Assembly: GCA_045644605.1 (NCBI GenBank)
Contig: JAZRHB010000050.1
Span: 1-39,234, forward strand
DNA: 39,234 nt
From: RGIG4103 sp045644605
GTDB taxonomy: Bacteria > Bacillota > Clostridia > RUG12999
Direction: 5' to 3'
Part shown: positions 9,164 through 15,848 of the stretch, piece by piece
Layout: every line of letters begins with the position of its first letter
Numbering within the stretch: position 1 is the first letter of the stretch
Position numbers and translations under genes: made by a program
The notes under the pieces: model-generated
Database searches by the model: none
What the model was told of the DNA's origin: nothing
What the model saw: only the letters and a program-made list of their open reading frames with translations

Positions 9164-9949
9164 CTATTCAAAAAGCTCATTTAATGACTTAAATACATAG
9201 CCCGATGCCTTAACATCGGTAATAATGCGGTCAAGAGTTTCGGCATTATCTTTTGACACAGCATGCATAAGAATAATAGCACCGTCGTGAATGTTATCCA
9301 TAACTGCATTATAAACATATTGACTTCCTTTTTGCTTATTTACATCCCAGTCCTCATAAGCAAGCGACCACAAAACAGTTTTATATCCAAGTGATTTTGT
9401 AACTGCAAGGCTTTTTTCGCTATATTCGCCTTTTGGCGGACGCATAAACCGCATTGTTTTGCCGGTAAGAGAAAAAAAGCGCCTTTCAAGGGCAAGCATT
9501 TCATCTTCAAGCTCGTTTGTATTTTTGACCGATGGCATAGAAGGGTGATTAACCGTATGGTTTCCTACATCGTGTCCTTCATCCACCATGCGTTTTATAA
9601 GCTCCGGTTCATTTTCCAGATACGGTCCCGTGACAAAAAAGCAGGCAGGCACCTGATGTGCTTTCAGCACATCAAGAATTTGCGACGTATATCCATTTTC
9701 ATATCCTTCGTCAAACGTAAGAAAGACATCTTTGGAATTTGTATTACCTATGTAGCATGCGCCGTATTCAGATAAAATTTCCTCCGCTCCGGGATTTATA
9801 TCAGGTGCGGCATTTTTGTTTTTCTTAAGTCCCCATTCAAACTTTTTGTTGCTTAAATTTTCAATTTCGGCACCTGCGCCGGTTTTATAGGTATTATTGC
9901 AACCGCATAAAAATACAATAAAAAGTAAGAAGATGACGAATTTTTTCAT
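9164..9949 (-). CDS. PdaA-like polysaccharide deacetylase lipoprotein
   Basis: 261 residues. Residues 1-17 form a lipoprotein signal ending in the lipobox-like FLCGC, so the protein is probably membrane-anchored outside the cell. The rest is a carbohydrate esterase 4 (NodB) domain: motif 1 'TFDEGYENG' (78-86), motif 2 H-x3-H at His131/His135 ('NHTVNHP'), motif 3 'RPPKGEYS' near 164-171, and a late 'ILMHA'. The GYENG variant of motif 1 is typical of PdaA, which de-N-acetylates muramic acid during delta-lactam formation in the spore cortex. That fits the sporulation genes in this window, but the substrate is inference. An AGAGGTG site precedes the start. Confidence 0.88.
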   Translation of the reverse strand: MKKFVIFLLFIVFLCGCNNTYKTGAGAEIENLSNKKFEWGLKKNKNAAPDINPGAEEILSEYGACYIGNTNSKDVFLTFDEGYENGYTSQILDVLKAHQVPACFFVTGPYLENEPELIKRMVDEGHDVGNHTVNHPSMPSVKNTNELEDEMLALERRFFSLTGKTMRFMRPPKGEYSEKSLAVTKSLGYKTVLWSLAYEDWDVNKQKGSQYVYNAVMDNIHDGAIILMHAVSKDNAETLDRIITDVKASGYVFKSLNELFE

Positions 9950-10009
9950 ATAAACACCTCTATAAGCACTATTTGTTATTAAATTTATGCAAAGAAAGTA
10001 AAAAAAATG

Positions 10010-10039
10010 TTGAACTTAAGGGGTTTTATGTGATATAAT
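10010..10039 (+). promoter_or_regulatory. SigA-type promoter of the PgdA-like gene
   Basis: TTGAAC (10010-10015), an 18-bp spacer and a perfect TATAAT (10034-10039). It lies 38 bp before the ATG, with AAAGGTG as ribosome-binding site. Confidence 0.65.
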
Positions 10040-10077
10040 TAAAATGATTGTAATTTTTTATTAAAGGTGATATCTAA

Positions 10078-10950
10078 ATGTCAGAGTTAAAACTCGTTGA
10101 ACTTGACATAAAAGGCAAAAAATTTGCCTCAAGAAAAATCAAAAGAATAAAATGGTTAATTCGCATACTTGCAGTTGTAATTATCTTTTCGTGTGTAGGT
10201 CTTTCGGCGTGGTTTGTTTATAACGCGAAACACCCGAAACCGCAGCTGCCGGTGCAGGAATTGCCGCAGGTGCAAACACCTGTAATACAAACCGGAGCCG
10301 AGGTTCCGGATTATCCCGAAAAAGCAGACATTACGAATTTTCTTATTGCGGATAAATCAATGGGTAAAAAAGCATACCTTACTTTTGATGACGGACCAAG
10401 TGAAAATACCGGTGCTCTTCTTGATGTTCTAAAAGCATATAACATAAAAGCAACATTTTTTGTAACAGGTGAAGCGGCCGAAAAAAATCCGGACCTTCTT
10501 ATAAGAATTCATAACGAAGGTCATTCCATAGGTAACCACAGCAACACGCATGTGTACGATTATATATATGACAATCCGGATTCGTTCTGGCTTGAAGTAA
10601 CGGGCGCACAGAAAATTCTGGAAAACATTCTTGGCGAAACGAACACACAGAAACTTTTCAGATTTCCGGGCGGCTCATATGGTGAAAAGAAAGAGCAGTT
10701 CTTGCCCCTTATCGAAAGTATGGGATATAAATATGTTGATTGGAACGCCCTTAATGGTGACGCTGAAGGCGGCGATTTTACGGCTGAAAAATCCATTGAA
10801 TATATTAAACAGGAATGTACGGATACAGGAAATGTAATTGTTCTTATGCACGATGCAAAAAACAAAACGGTTACAGTAGAAACTTTGCCGCAGATAATAG
10901 AATACCTTAAATCTGAGGGGTATTCTTTTGATAAAATAACAGTGAATTAG
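10078..10950 (+). CDS. Membrane-anchored polysaccharide deacetylase (PgdA-like)
   Basis: 290 residues. A short basic cytoplasmic end is followed by one membrane helix (about 24-48) and a Pro/Gln-rich linker, leaving the CE4 domain outside. The domain is complete: 'LTFDDGPSENT' (101-111) with the catalytic/metal Asp pair at 104-105, H154-x3-H158 ('GNHSNTH'), 'FRFPGGSYG', and 'VIVLMHDA' near the end. Such enzymes de-N-acetylate GlcNAc in peptidoglycan, raising lysozyme resistance; xylan or another glycan is possible. The TFDDGP motif differs from the divergent PdaA-like neighbour, so these are two subfamilies and not a recent duplication. It leads an apparent operon with the PHP gene 11 bp downstream. 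Confidence 0.88.
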   Translation: MSELKLVELDIKGKKFASRKIKRIKWLIRILAVVIIFSCVGLSAWFVYNAKHPKPQLPVQELPQVQTPVIQTGAEVPDYPEKADITNFLIADKSMGKKAYLTFDDGPSENTGALLDVLKAYNIKATFFVTGEAAEKNPDLLIRIHNEGHSIGNHSNTHVYDYIYDNPDSFWLEVTGAQKILENILGETNTQKLFRFPGGSYGEKKEQFLPLIESMGYKYVDWNALNGDAEGGDFTAEKSIEYIKQECTDTGNVIVLMHDAKNKTVTVETLPQIIEYLKSEGYSFDKITVN

Positions 10951-10960
10951 AGGAAACAAA

Positions 10961-11758
10961 ATGTATTATGTGGACTACCATATACATTCCGTATTTTCGA
11001 ATGACGGATTTATAGAAATTGATGAGGCTTGCGATAAAGCGTTATCCGAAGGATTTTGCGAAATTGCTTTTACCGACCACTACGACCCGTGGGCAGAAAA
11101 TCCGGATTGTATAGATGTATACGACCCGAAAGCACAGCTTGCTGCAATTGAAACGGCACGCGAAAAATATAAAGAGAGGCTTAAAATTCTTTATGCAGTA
11201 GAACTTGGTCAGTCACAGCTTTATCCGGAAAACGCGGCGAAAATCCTGCAAAACGATTATGACTTTGTTCTTGGCTCGGTACACAGTATAGATAACGATA
11301 TGGACCTTGCAAGAATTAAATACACAAGCGACAATTTCAAGCATTATATGCGAACATCATACAAACACATTCTTGAAGTGGCAAAACTCAATTTGTTTGA
11401 CTGCCTTTCGCATCTTGATTATCCGAAACGCTATATGGCACTGCACGGATTTCGTGTAAAACCGTGCGATTACATAGAAATAATCGAAGAAATTTTAAAA
11501 ACGGTAATTGCAAACGGCAAGGGGATAGAGGTTAATACCTCGGGTCTGCGTCATCGTGTTAATGAACCTCTGCCAAGCATTGAAATACTTAAACTTTATA
11601 AATCGCTTGGCGGCGAAATTATAACGGTCGGGTCCGATGCGCACCGCCCGGAACACGCATTTTTATATATAAAAGAAGCATACGAAATTATAAAAGAAGC
11701 GGGGTTTGATTATATCACTCTGTTTGATAAACGAATTCCCAAATTTCTTAAATTCTGA
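10961..11758 (+). CDS. PHP-domain phosphoesterase (histidinol-phosphatase HisK-like)
   Basis: 265 residues. The PHP metal motifs appear in order: 'DYHIHSVFSNDG' (5-16), 'FTDHYDP' near 38, 'LGSVHSID' near 107, 'SHLDYPKRY' near 147 and 'VGSDAH' near 222. They give the His/Asp/Glu ligands of a tri-metal phosphoesterase site. Length and motif order match the HisJ/HisK family that dephosphorylates histidinol phosphate, the penultimate reaction of histidine synthesis. No other his genes are nearby, so another phosphomonoester substrate is possible. GAGGAAAC precedes the ATG. Confidence 0.85.
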   Translation: MYYVDYHIHSVFSNDGFIEIDEACDKALSEGFCEIAFTDHYDPWAENPDCIDVYDPKAQLAAIETAREKYKERLKILYAVELGQSQLYPENAAKILQNDYDFVLGSVHSIDNDMDLARIKYTSDNFKHYMRTSYKHILEVAKLNLFDCLSHLDYPKRYMALHGFRVKPCDYIEIIEEILKTVIANGKGIEVNTSGLRHRVNEPLPSIEILKLYKSLGGEIITVGSDAHRPEHAFLYIKEAYEIIKEAGFDYITLFDKRIPKFLKF

Positions 11759-11771
11759 AAGGAGAATTTAT

Positions 11772-12344
11772 ATGAATACAAACACACAAATTAAACAAAT
11801 TGCAGAAAGAATAAAAGAGCTTCGTGATATACTCGATATGTCCTCGACGCAGGTAGCACAGGAAGTCGGCATTCCCGAAGATGAATATATGCTTTATGAA
11901 AAAGCAGAAGCGGACATTCCCGTCAGCGTGCTTTATGCCGTCGCAGCGGCCCTCGGGGTCGACACAACAGTTCTTCTTACCGGTGAAACACCGCGTATGG
12001 AAGGATACACCGTTGTCAGAGACGGAAAAGGCGTTGAAGTTGAAAGATATGCAGGTTACAAATTTGCCTCTCTTGCAGCAAACTTTATCGGCAGAGAAAT
12101 GGAACCTATGATTGTTACTCTCAACAAAGGGGACAAACCTGCAGAGCTTGTATACCACGCAGGTCAGGAAATAAACTACGTTATTGAAGGAACTGTACTG
12201 GTTACAATCGGCAAAAAAACCATCACTCTTGAAAAAGGTGACAGCGTGTATTTTGATGCAATGCAGCTCCATTCACAGAAAGCTCTTACCGACACGGCAA
12301 AGTTTCTGACAGTTATTAACGAAAATGCGAAAGGATTGAAATAA
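11772..12344 (+). CDS. XRE-family regulator with C-terminal cupin domain
   Basis: 190 residues. Residues ~10-65 form a Cro/C1-type helix-turn-helix ('IKELRDILDMSSTQVAQEVG...YAVAAALGVDTTVLL'). Residues ~105-185 form a small RmlC-like cupin ('HAGQEINYVIEGTVLV', 'LEKGDSVYFDAMQLHSQKAL'), which usually senses a small ligand. The start at 11772 follows AAAGGAG by 8 bases; a longer in-frame form would overlap the PHP gene. The gene ends 2 bp before the acyl-CoA ligase. The XRE-cupin/AMP-ligase pair recurs in Clostridia, so it may sense the ligase's substrate or product. Confidence 0.88.
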   Translation: MNTNTQIKQIAERIKELRDILDMSSTQVAQEVGIPEDEYMLYEKAEADIPVSVLYAVAAALGVDTTVLLTGETPRMEGYTVVRDGKGVEVERYAGYKFASLAANFIGREMEPMIVTLNKGDKPAELVYHAGQEINYVIEGTVLVTIGKKTITLEKGDSVYFDAMQLHSQKALTDTAKFLTVINENAKGLK

Positions 12345-12346
12345 AA

Positions 12347-14008
12347 ATGATAGAAAGGTTTGTTCATCAGACAGAGTTTGAGAGTTATGAGGATTTTAAA
12401 CAAAACTATAAATTAATTGTTCCCGAAAACTTTAACTTTGCTTATGACATAATTGACGGATGGGCAGAGATTGACGATAATAAACCGGCTCTTTTCTGGT
12501 GCGACGACGAAGGACACGAAAAAGAATTTACATTCGGCGATATTAAAAGATTAAGTAATAAGGTTGCCAACTACTATAAAAAACTCGGTATCAAAAAAGG
12601 GGATAAGGTAATGCTTATGCTCCGTCAGCGCCCCGAGGCGTGGATATGTATCGTGGCACTTTGCAAAATTGGCGCAGTAAGTATTCCGGCAACATTCCAG
12701 CTTACCCCGAAAGATATTGAATACAGATGTAACAGTGCCGAAATCAAAATGATTACCGCTGTTGATGATGACGAAATACTTAAACATATCGAGCTTTCAA
12801 AAGACAAATGTACAACTCTTGAAACAATCGGTATTGTAGGCACAAACATTCCGGGCGATATGGTTGATTTCCGCACAGAATATATGAAAGAAAGCGATGT
12901 ATTTGACCGTCCTACAGGTGCGGAAGGCACAACCAACGAAGATACAATGCTTATCTATTTCTCGTCCGGCACATCGGGAATGCCGAAAATGATACGTCAC
13001 GATTTCCGTTATCCGCTTGGACATATCGTAACGGCAAAATACTGGCAGAAAGTTCAGGACGGCGGCAGACATCTTACAATGTCGGATTCCGGCTGGGCAA
13101 AATTTGCGTGGGGTAAAATCTACGGTCAGTGGATTTGCGGTGCTGAAATCGTTGCATATGACGATAAAAAGTTCAATCCGGCACATCTTCTTGCTACACT
13201 CCGCCGGGTAAAACCAGTTACATTTTGTGCACCGCCGACGGTATACAGATTCCTTATTAAAGAAGATATTGCAAAAGAGGATTTTGCATCTGTTCAGCAC
13301 GCGTGCATCGCAGGTGAACCGCTTAATCCGGAGGTTTATAACAGATTCTATGACCTTACAGGACTTCACCTTACAGAAGGTTTCGGACAAACAGAAACAA
13401 CTGTTATCATTGCGAACTTCGGCTGGTTTGATGTAAAACCCGGCTCTACCGGTAAACCATCACCAATTTATGATATTGATATCGTTGATGCCGACGGCAA
13501 CTCCTGTGAAGATGGTATCGTAGGTTCGATCGTTATAAGAAATGCTGAAGCTGACCGCCCGGCAGGTCTTTTCAGAGAATACTACCGCGACGATGAAGCT
13601 AATGCAAAAGCATGGCAGAATGGTATGTATAATACAGGGGATACCGCATGGCGAGATGCCGACGGATATTATTGGTTTGTAGGAAGAAACGACGACGTAA
13701 TCAAATGTTCGGGCTACCGCATCGGACCGTTTGAGGTTGAAAGCGCACTTCTTACACATAAAAGCGTACTTGAATGTGCAGTAACCGCCGCACCGGACCC
13801 CGTTCGCGGACAGGTTGTAAAAGCAACTGTTGTTCTTGCAAAAGGATTTACACCATCCGACGAACTTCGCAAAGAACTTCAGAACCACGTTAAAGTAACA
13901 ACAGCTCCGTATAAATACCCGCGTATTCTTGAGTTTGTAGACGAACTCCCGAAAACAATCAGTGGCAAAATCAAACGTGCAGAAATAAGAAAAGAAGATA
14001 ATAAATAA
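12347..14008 (+). CDS. AMP-binding acyl-CoA synthetase (acetyl/medium-chain type)
   Basis: 553 residues. The enzyme activates a carboxylic acid to an acyl-AMP and then to acyl-CoA. The adenylate-forming motifs are present: P-loop 'YFSSGTSGMPKMIRHD' near 202-217, 'GFGQTETT' near 345, 'YNTGDTAWRDADGYYWFVGRNDDVIKCSG' split over ~430-458 (hinge Asp in GRNDD), and the C-terminal catalytic Lys in 'KTISGKIKR'. Overall it resembles acetyl-CoA synthetases and medium-chain acyl-CoA ligases more than fatty-acid FadD. The substrate (acetate, butyrate, aromatic acid) cannot be read from sequence. It is 2 bp from the XRE-cupin regulator and ends at a terminator. Confidence 0.9.
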   Translation: MIERFVHQTEFESYEDFKQNYKLIVPENFNFAYDIIDGWAEIDDNKPALFWCDDEGHEKEFTFGDIKRLSNKVANYYKKLGIKKGDKVMLMLRQRPEAWICIVALCKIGAVSIPATFQLTPKDIEYRCNSAEIKMITAVDDDEILKHIELSKDKCTTLETIGIVGTNIPGDMVDFRTEYMKESDVFDRPTGAEGTTNEDTMLIYFSSGTSGMPKMIRHDFRYPLGHIVTAKYWQKVQDGGRHLTMSDSGWAKFAWGKIYGQWICGAEIVAYDDKKFNPAHLLATLRRVKPVTFCAPPTVYRFLIKEDIAKEDFASVQHACIAGEPLNPEVYNRFYDLTGLHLTEGFGQTETTVIIANFGWFDVKPGSTGKPSPIYDIDIVDADGNSCEDGIVGSIVIRNAEADRPAGLFREYYRDDEANAKAWQNGMYNTGDTAWRDADGYYWFVGRNDDVIKCSGYRIGPFEVESALLTHKSVLECAVTAAPDPVRGQVVKATVVLAKGFTPSDELRKELQNHVKVTTAPYKYPRILEFVDELPKTISGKIKRAEIRKEDNK

Positions 14009-14012
14009 TAAA

Positions 14013-14035
14013 AGCGGCTTTCGAGCCGCTTTTTT
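14013..14035 (+). terminator. Intrinsic terminator after the acyl-CoA ligase
   Basis: AGCGGCT / AGCCGCT 7-bp stem with a TTCG tetraloop and six T residues. Very strong form. Confidence 0.93.
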
Positions 14036-14065
14036 GTATATCCTTTCAAAATTGTGGCAATAATT
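14036..14065 (+). promoter_or_regulatory. Possible SigF promoter of spoIIR
   Basis: GTATA (14036-14040), a 15-bp spacer, then GGCAATAAT at 14056. spoIIR is SigF-dependent in Bacillus subtilis, and the -35 and spacing fit that class. The -10 box matches only in its first half. Confidence 0.3.
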
Positions 14066-14092
14066 GATGAAACAAGATTTTTTGGAGGAAAT

Positions 14093-14677
14093 ATGACATT
14101 ACTTAGAATTTCATCAATTACACTACTTGGAACTATTATTATTTCAATCATTTTATCAACTACCATCGTATGTGTGGGAAGTGAGCCAAAACCTGCATTT
14201 GACGGCGAAATAGTGCGCCTGCACGTCATTGCAAACAGCGATACGGACTATGACCAGAAGCTTAAACTGAAAGTCCGTGACAGCGTGCTTGCTGTTTCAA
14301 AATCCGCCGAAACATCTGAAATGACACTTGATTTTGCAAGAGCAAACGCCGAAAATATGCGTGCCGCCGCTCTTGAAACAATAAAAAACGAAGGTTATGC
14401 TTATGATGTAAAAATTGAAATCGGCGTATTTCCGTTTCCGGCAAAAGTATATGGAGATTTAATTTTTCCTGCAGGGGATTATAATGCCGTAAGAGTGGTG
14501 ATAGGGGAAGGTAAAGGACAAAACTGGTGGTGTGTAATGTTTCCGCCGCTTTGCTTTGCAAATGAAACTACCGGGATAATGCCGGAAACATCCAAAGATA
14601 TGTTGTCAGATGAAACAAAAGATGTGCTTGGCAGCGGTAAATATAAAATTAAATTTAAACTTGCGGAAATTTTTTGA
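14093..14677 (+). CDS. spoIIR: Stage II sporulation protein R
   Basis: 194 residues from the ATG at 14093, which follows GGAGG by 5 bases; an in-frame ATG at 14054 has no ribosome-binding site. One N-terminal helix (about 5-27) acts as signal or anchor. The SpoIIR hallmark 'EIVRLHVIANSDTDYDQKLK' follows, then 'VRDSVL' and late 'WWCVMFPPLCF'. In sporulation the forespore secretes SpoIIR to trigger SpoIIGA to process pro-SigE in the mother cell. The gene stands alone between a terminator and the tRNA promoter, consistent with separate developmental control. It is strong evidence for an endospore former. Confidence 0.93.
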   Translation: MTLLRISSITLLGTIIISIILSTTIVCVGSEPKPAFDGEIVRLHVIANSDTDYDQKLKLKVRDSVLAVSKSAETSEMTLDFARANAENMRAAALETIKNEGYAYDVKIEIGVFPFPAKVYGDLIFPAGDYNAVRVVIGEGKGQNWWCVMFPPLCFANETTGIMPETSKDMLSDETKDVLGSGKYKIKFKLAEIF

Positions 14678-14696
14678 ATATGATGCTAATTTAGGC

Positions 14697-14725
14697 TTGA
14701 CATAAATTTGAAATTGTGTTATAAT
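14697..14725 (+). promoter_or_regulatory. Consensus promoter of the tRNA-Ser genes
   Basis: TTGACA (14697-14702), a 17-bp spacer and TATAAT (14720-14725), both perfect. It lies 13 bp before the first tRNA-Ser and starts just after the spoIIR stop. Confidence 0.92.
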
Positions 14726-14738
14726 ACTAAAGTCGCGT

Positions 14739-14825
14739 GGAGAGATGTCCGAGTGGTTTAAGGAGCTAGTCTTGAAAACTAGTGACTCGAAAGAGCCCAG
14801 AGTTCGAATCTCTGTCTCTCCGCCA
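14739..14825 (+). tRNA. tRNA-Ser (anticodon UGA)
   Basis: 87 nt including encoded CCA. The acceptor stem is GGAGAGA/TCTCTCC with discriminator G. The anticodon stem CTAGT/ACTAG holds loop CTTGAAA, anticodon TGA. A class II long variable arm (GTGACTCGAAAGAGC region) and T arm CAGAG-TTCGAAT-CTCTG are visible. Reads UCA and probably other UCN codons. Confidence 0.96.
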
Positions 14826-14841
14826 TTTTAATTTTATAAGA

Positions 14842-14866
14842 GGCAACCGATTTTCGACAGGTTGCC
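14842..14866 (+). other. Hairpin between the two tRNA genes
   Basis: GGCAACC / GGTTGCC, 7-bp perfect stem with an 11-nt loop, without a T run. It is probably an RNA processing or spacer hairpin in the dicistronic tRNA transcript. Confidence 0.45.
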
Positions 14867-14873
14867 GCTTCGT

Positions 14874-14965
14874 GGAGAAGTACTCAAGTTGGCCGAAGAG
14901 GCGCCCCTGCTAAGGGTGTAGGTCGGGTAACCGGCGCGAGAGTTCAAATCTCTCCTTCTCCGCCA
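14874..14965 (+). tRNA. tRNA-Ser (anticodon GCU), integration target
   Basis: 92 nt including CCA. Acceptor GGAGAAG/CTTCTCC, anticodon stem CGCCC/GGGTG with loop CTGCTAA (anticodon GCT), long variable arm, T arm GAGAG-TTCAAAT-CTCTC. The tRNA is intact. Its last 22 bases (14944-14965) recur exactly at 22676-22697, marking it as the attachment site of the downstream element. It shares the promoter at 14697. Confidence 0.96.
14944..14965 (+). repeat. Direct repeat, att copy 1 (3' end of tRNA-Ser GCU)
   Basis: This 22-bp segment runs from the T loop to the encoded CCA and is identical to 22676-22697. The flanking bases differ on both sides. This is the copy that keeps the tRNA whole. Confidence 0.9.
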
Positions 14966-14991
14966 AGAAATCCCCCACTTTGGGGTAAGAA

Positions 14992-15024
14992 ATCCCAGAA
15001 CCATCAAGGTTCTGGGATGTTTTT
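14992..15024 (+). terminator. Intrinsic terminator just inside the element
   Basis: ATCCCAGAACC / GGTTCTGGGAT, 11-bp stem with loop ATCAA, then G and five T. It now ends the tRNA transcript, because the presumed original terminator (22703) is 7.7 kb away. A 10-bp direct repeat AAGAAATCCC (14965-14974, 14987-14996) lies just before it. Confidence 0.88.
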
Positions 15025-15075
15025 ATAATTTAATGCACCATTACAGTTAATCTACAGATGAATAATTCGAAGCAT

Positions 15076-15130
15076 ATCTCCTTTCAAACATACATTATCT
15101 TCTTGATACTATATGAAAGGAGATTTTTTT
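15076..15130 (+). promoter_or_regulatory. Hairpin that sequesters the ribosome-binding site, or attenuator
   Basis: ATCTCCTTTCA (15076-15086) pairs perfectly with TGAAAGGAGAT (15114-15124), covering the whole Shine-Dalgarno of the gene starting at 15131. The second arm runs directly into seven T residues that abut the ATG, so the same structure has the form of an intrinsic terminator. Confidence 0.6.
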
Positions 15131-15505
15131 ATGCAAAAAATCGGTACAAAAGCAGATTGCGACAATTTGAAAGGACTGCCACGACCCGTCCATCAGCGGA
15201 TAGAAGAAACTGTTGCAATACTAAATTATCACTATGGAGAGAACAGACACATAGACAAAGACTTGGGAGGCTATGTTCTGATCGTAGAAAAAGAGGAGGA
15301 TTTTTTAGAGTTTAAAAAAATTTTTTCAGAAGAAATTAGTCGTATCACAGTCGAGTATGCCGACATCATATTTTGGAAGGGCAAGCCAACGCACACAGCC
15401 TCACTTTTCCTTATTTCAAGCGATTTTTCAATTTTTCTTATCATTCCGTATTCCCTTACTCCAGCATCATTTTTGGCTAATGCCACACACGGAAAAGAGG
15501 GATAA
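15131..15505 (+). CDS. Conserved small element protein of unknown function
   Basis: 124 residues starting MQKIGTKAD. The ATG follows AAAGGAG plus an AT7 tract and is the first gene of the element. The sequence is mixed alpha/beta: an early helical part (residues 20-40), 'LGGYVLIVEKEEDFLEFKKIF', and a beta-rich end ('SLFLISSDFSIFLIIP' then 'LTPASFL'). No signal peptide or membrane helix is convincing. It resembles small proteins I recall from integrative elements of Firmicutes, without known function. The stop is one base before the next ATG, so translation is coupled to the Mor-like gene. Confidence 0.6.
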   Translation: MQKIGTKADCDNLKGLPRPVHQRIEETVAILNYHYGENRHIDKDLGGYVLIVEKEEDFLEFKKIFSEEISRITVEYADIIFWKGKPTHTASLFLISSDFSIFLIIPYSLTPASFLANATHGKEG

Positions 15506-15506
15506 A

Positions 15507-15836
15507 ATGGACAAATGCGTGGACAATGTCTTTTGCTCTGCGAAAGAGAATATGGTAAATTTTTTTGGTGAGGTGGTGTTATTGGATAAGAAGAATGTGG
15601 AGTTGCTTAATTCCGTATACAAGGACATAAATGACGAATTTGGGATAGATGTTGCTATGAGGATGTATCAGCTATATAAAGGAACACAAGTTAATTTCCC
15701 TATGCGGTTTCTCAATCCTGAATTAGTCAAGCGGAAAATCCTTGAGGAATATGATGGAACTAATCTCAAACAATTAGCTGTGAAATACAGTTATTCAGAA
15801 AAAACATTAAGACGACTGATAAAAGACAGTCTGTAA
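15507..15836 (+). CDS. Mor transcription activator family protein
   Basis: 109 residues from the ATG at 15507. The C-terminal ~85 residues follow the Mor/C pattern: a helical dimerisation part ('VYKDINDEFGIDVAMRMYQLYKGTQVNFP') and a helix-turn-helix ('RKILEEYDGTNLKQLAVKYSYSEKTLRRLIKD'). In phage Mu, Mor activates middle promoters; relatives on integrative elements are presumed regulators of element genes. An in-frame TTG at 15582 with AGGTGG 5 bases upstream would give a shorter protein matching the domain exactly and may be the real or a second start. The preceding gene ends one base before 15507. Confidence 0.75.
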   Translation: MDKCVDNVFCSAKENMVNFFGEVVLLDKKNVELLNSVYKDINDEFGIDVAMRMYQLYKGTQVNFPMRFLNPELVKRKILEEYDGTNLKQLAVKYSYSEKTLRRLIKDSL

Positions 15837-15848
15837 AGGAGCGTAAAA

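Noticed and set aside
15058..15315. 85-residue frame before and across the first element gene
   Set aside because: It overlaps the hairpin and the better gene at 15131, has no ribosome-binding site and ends in Arg-rich nonsense.
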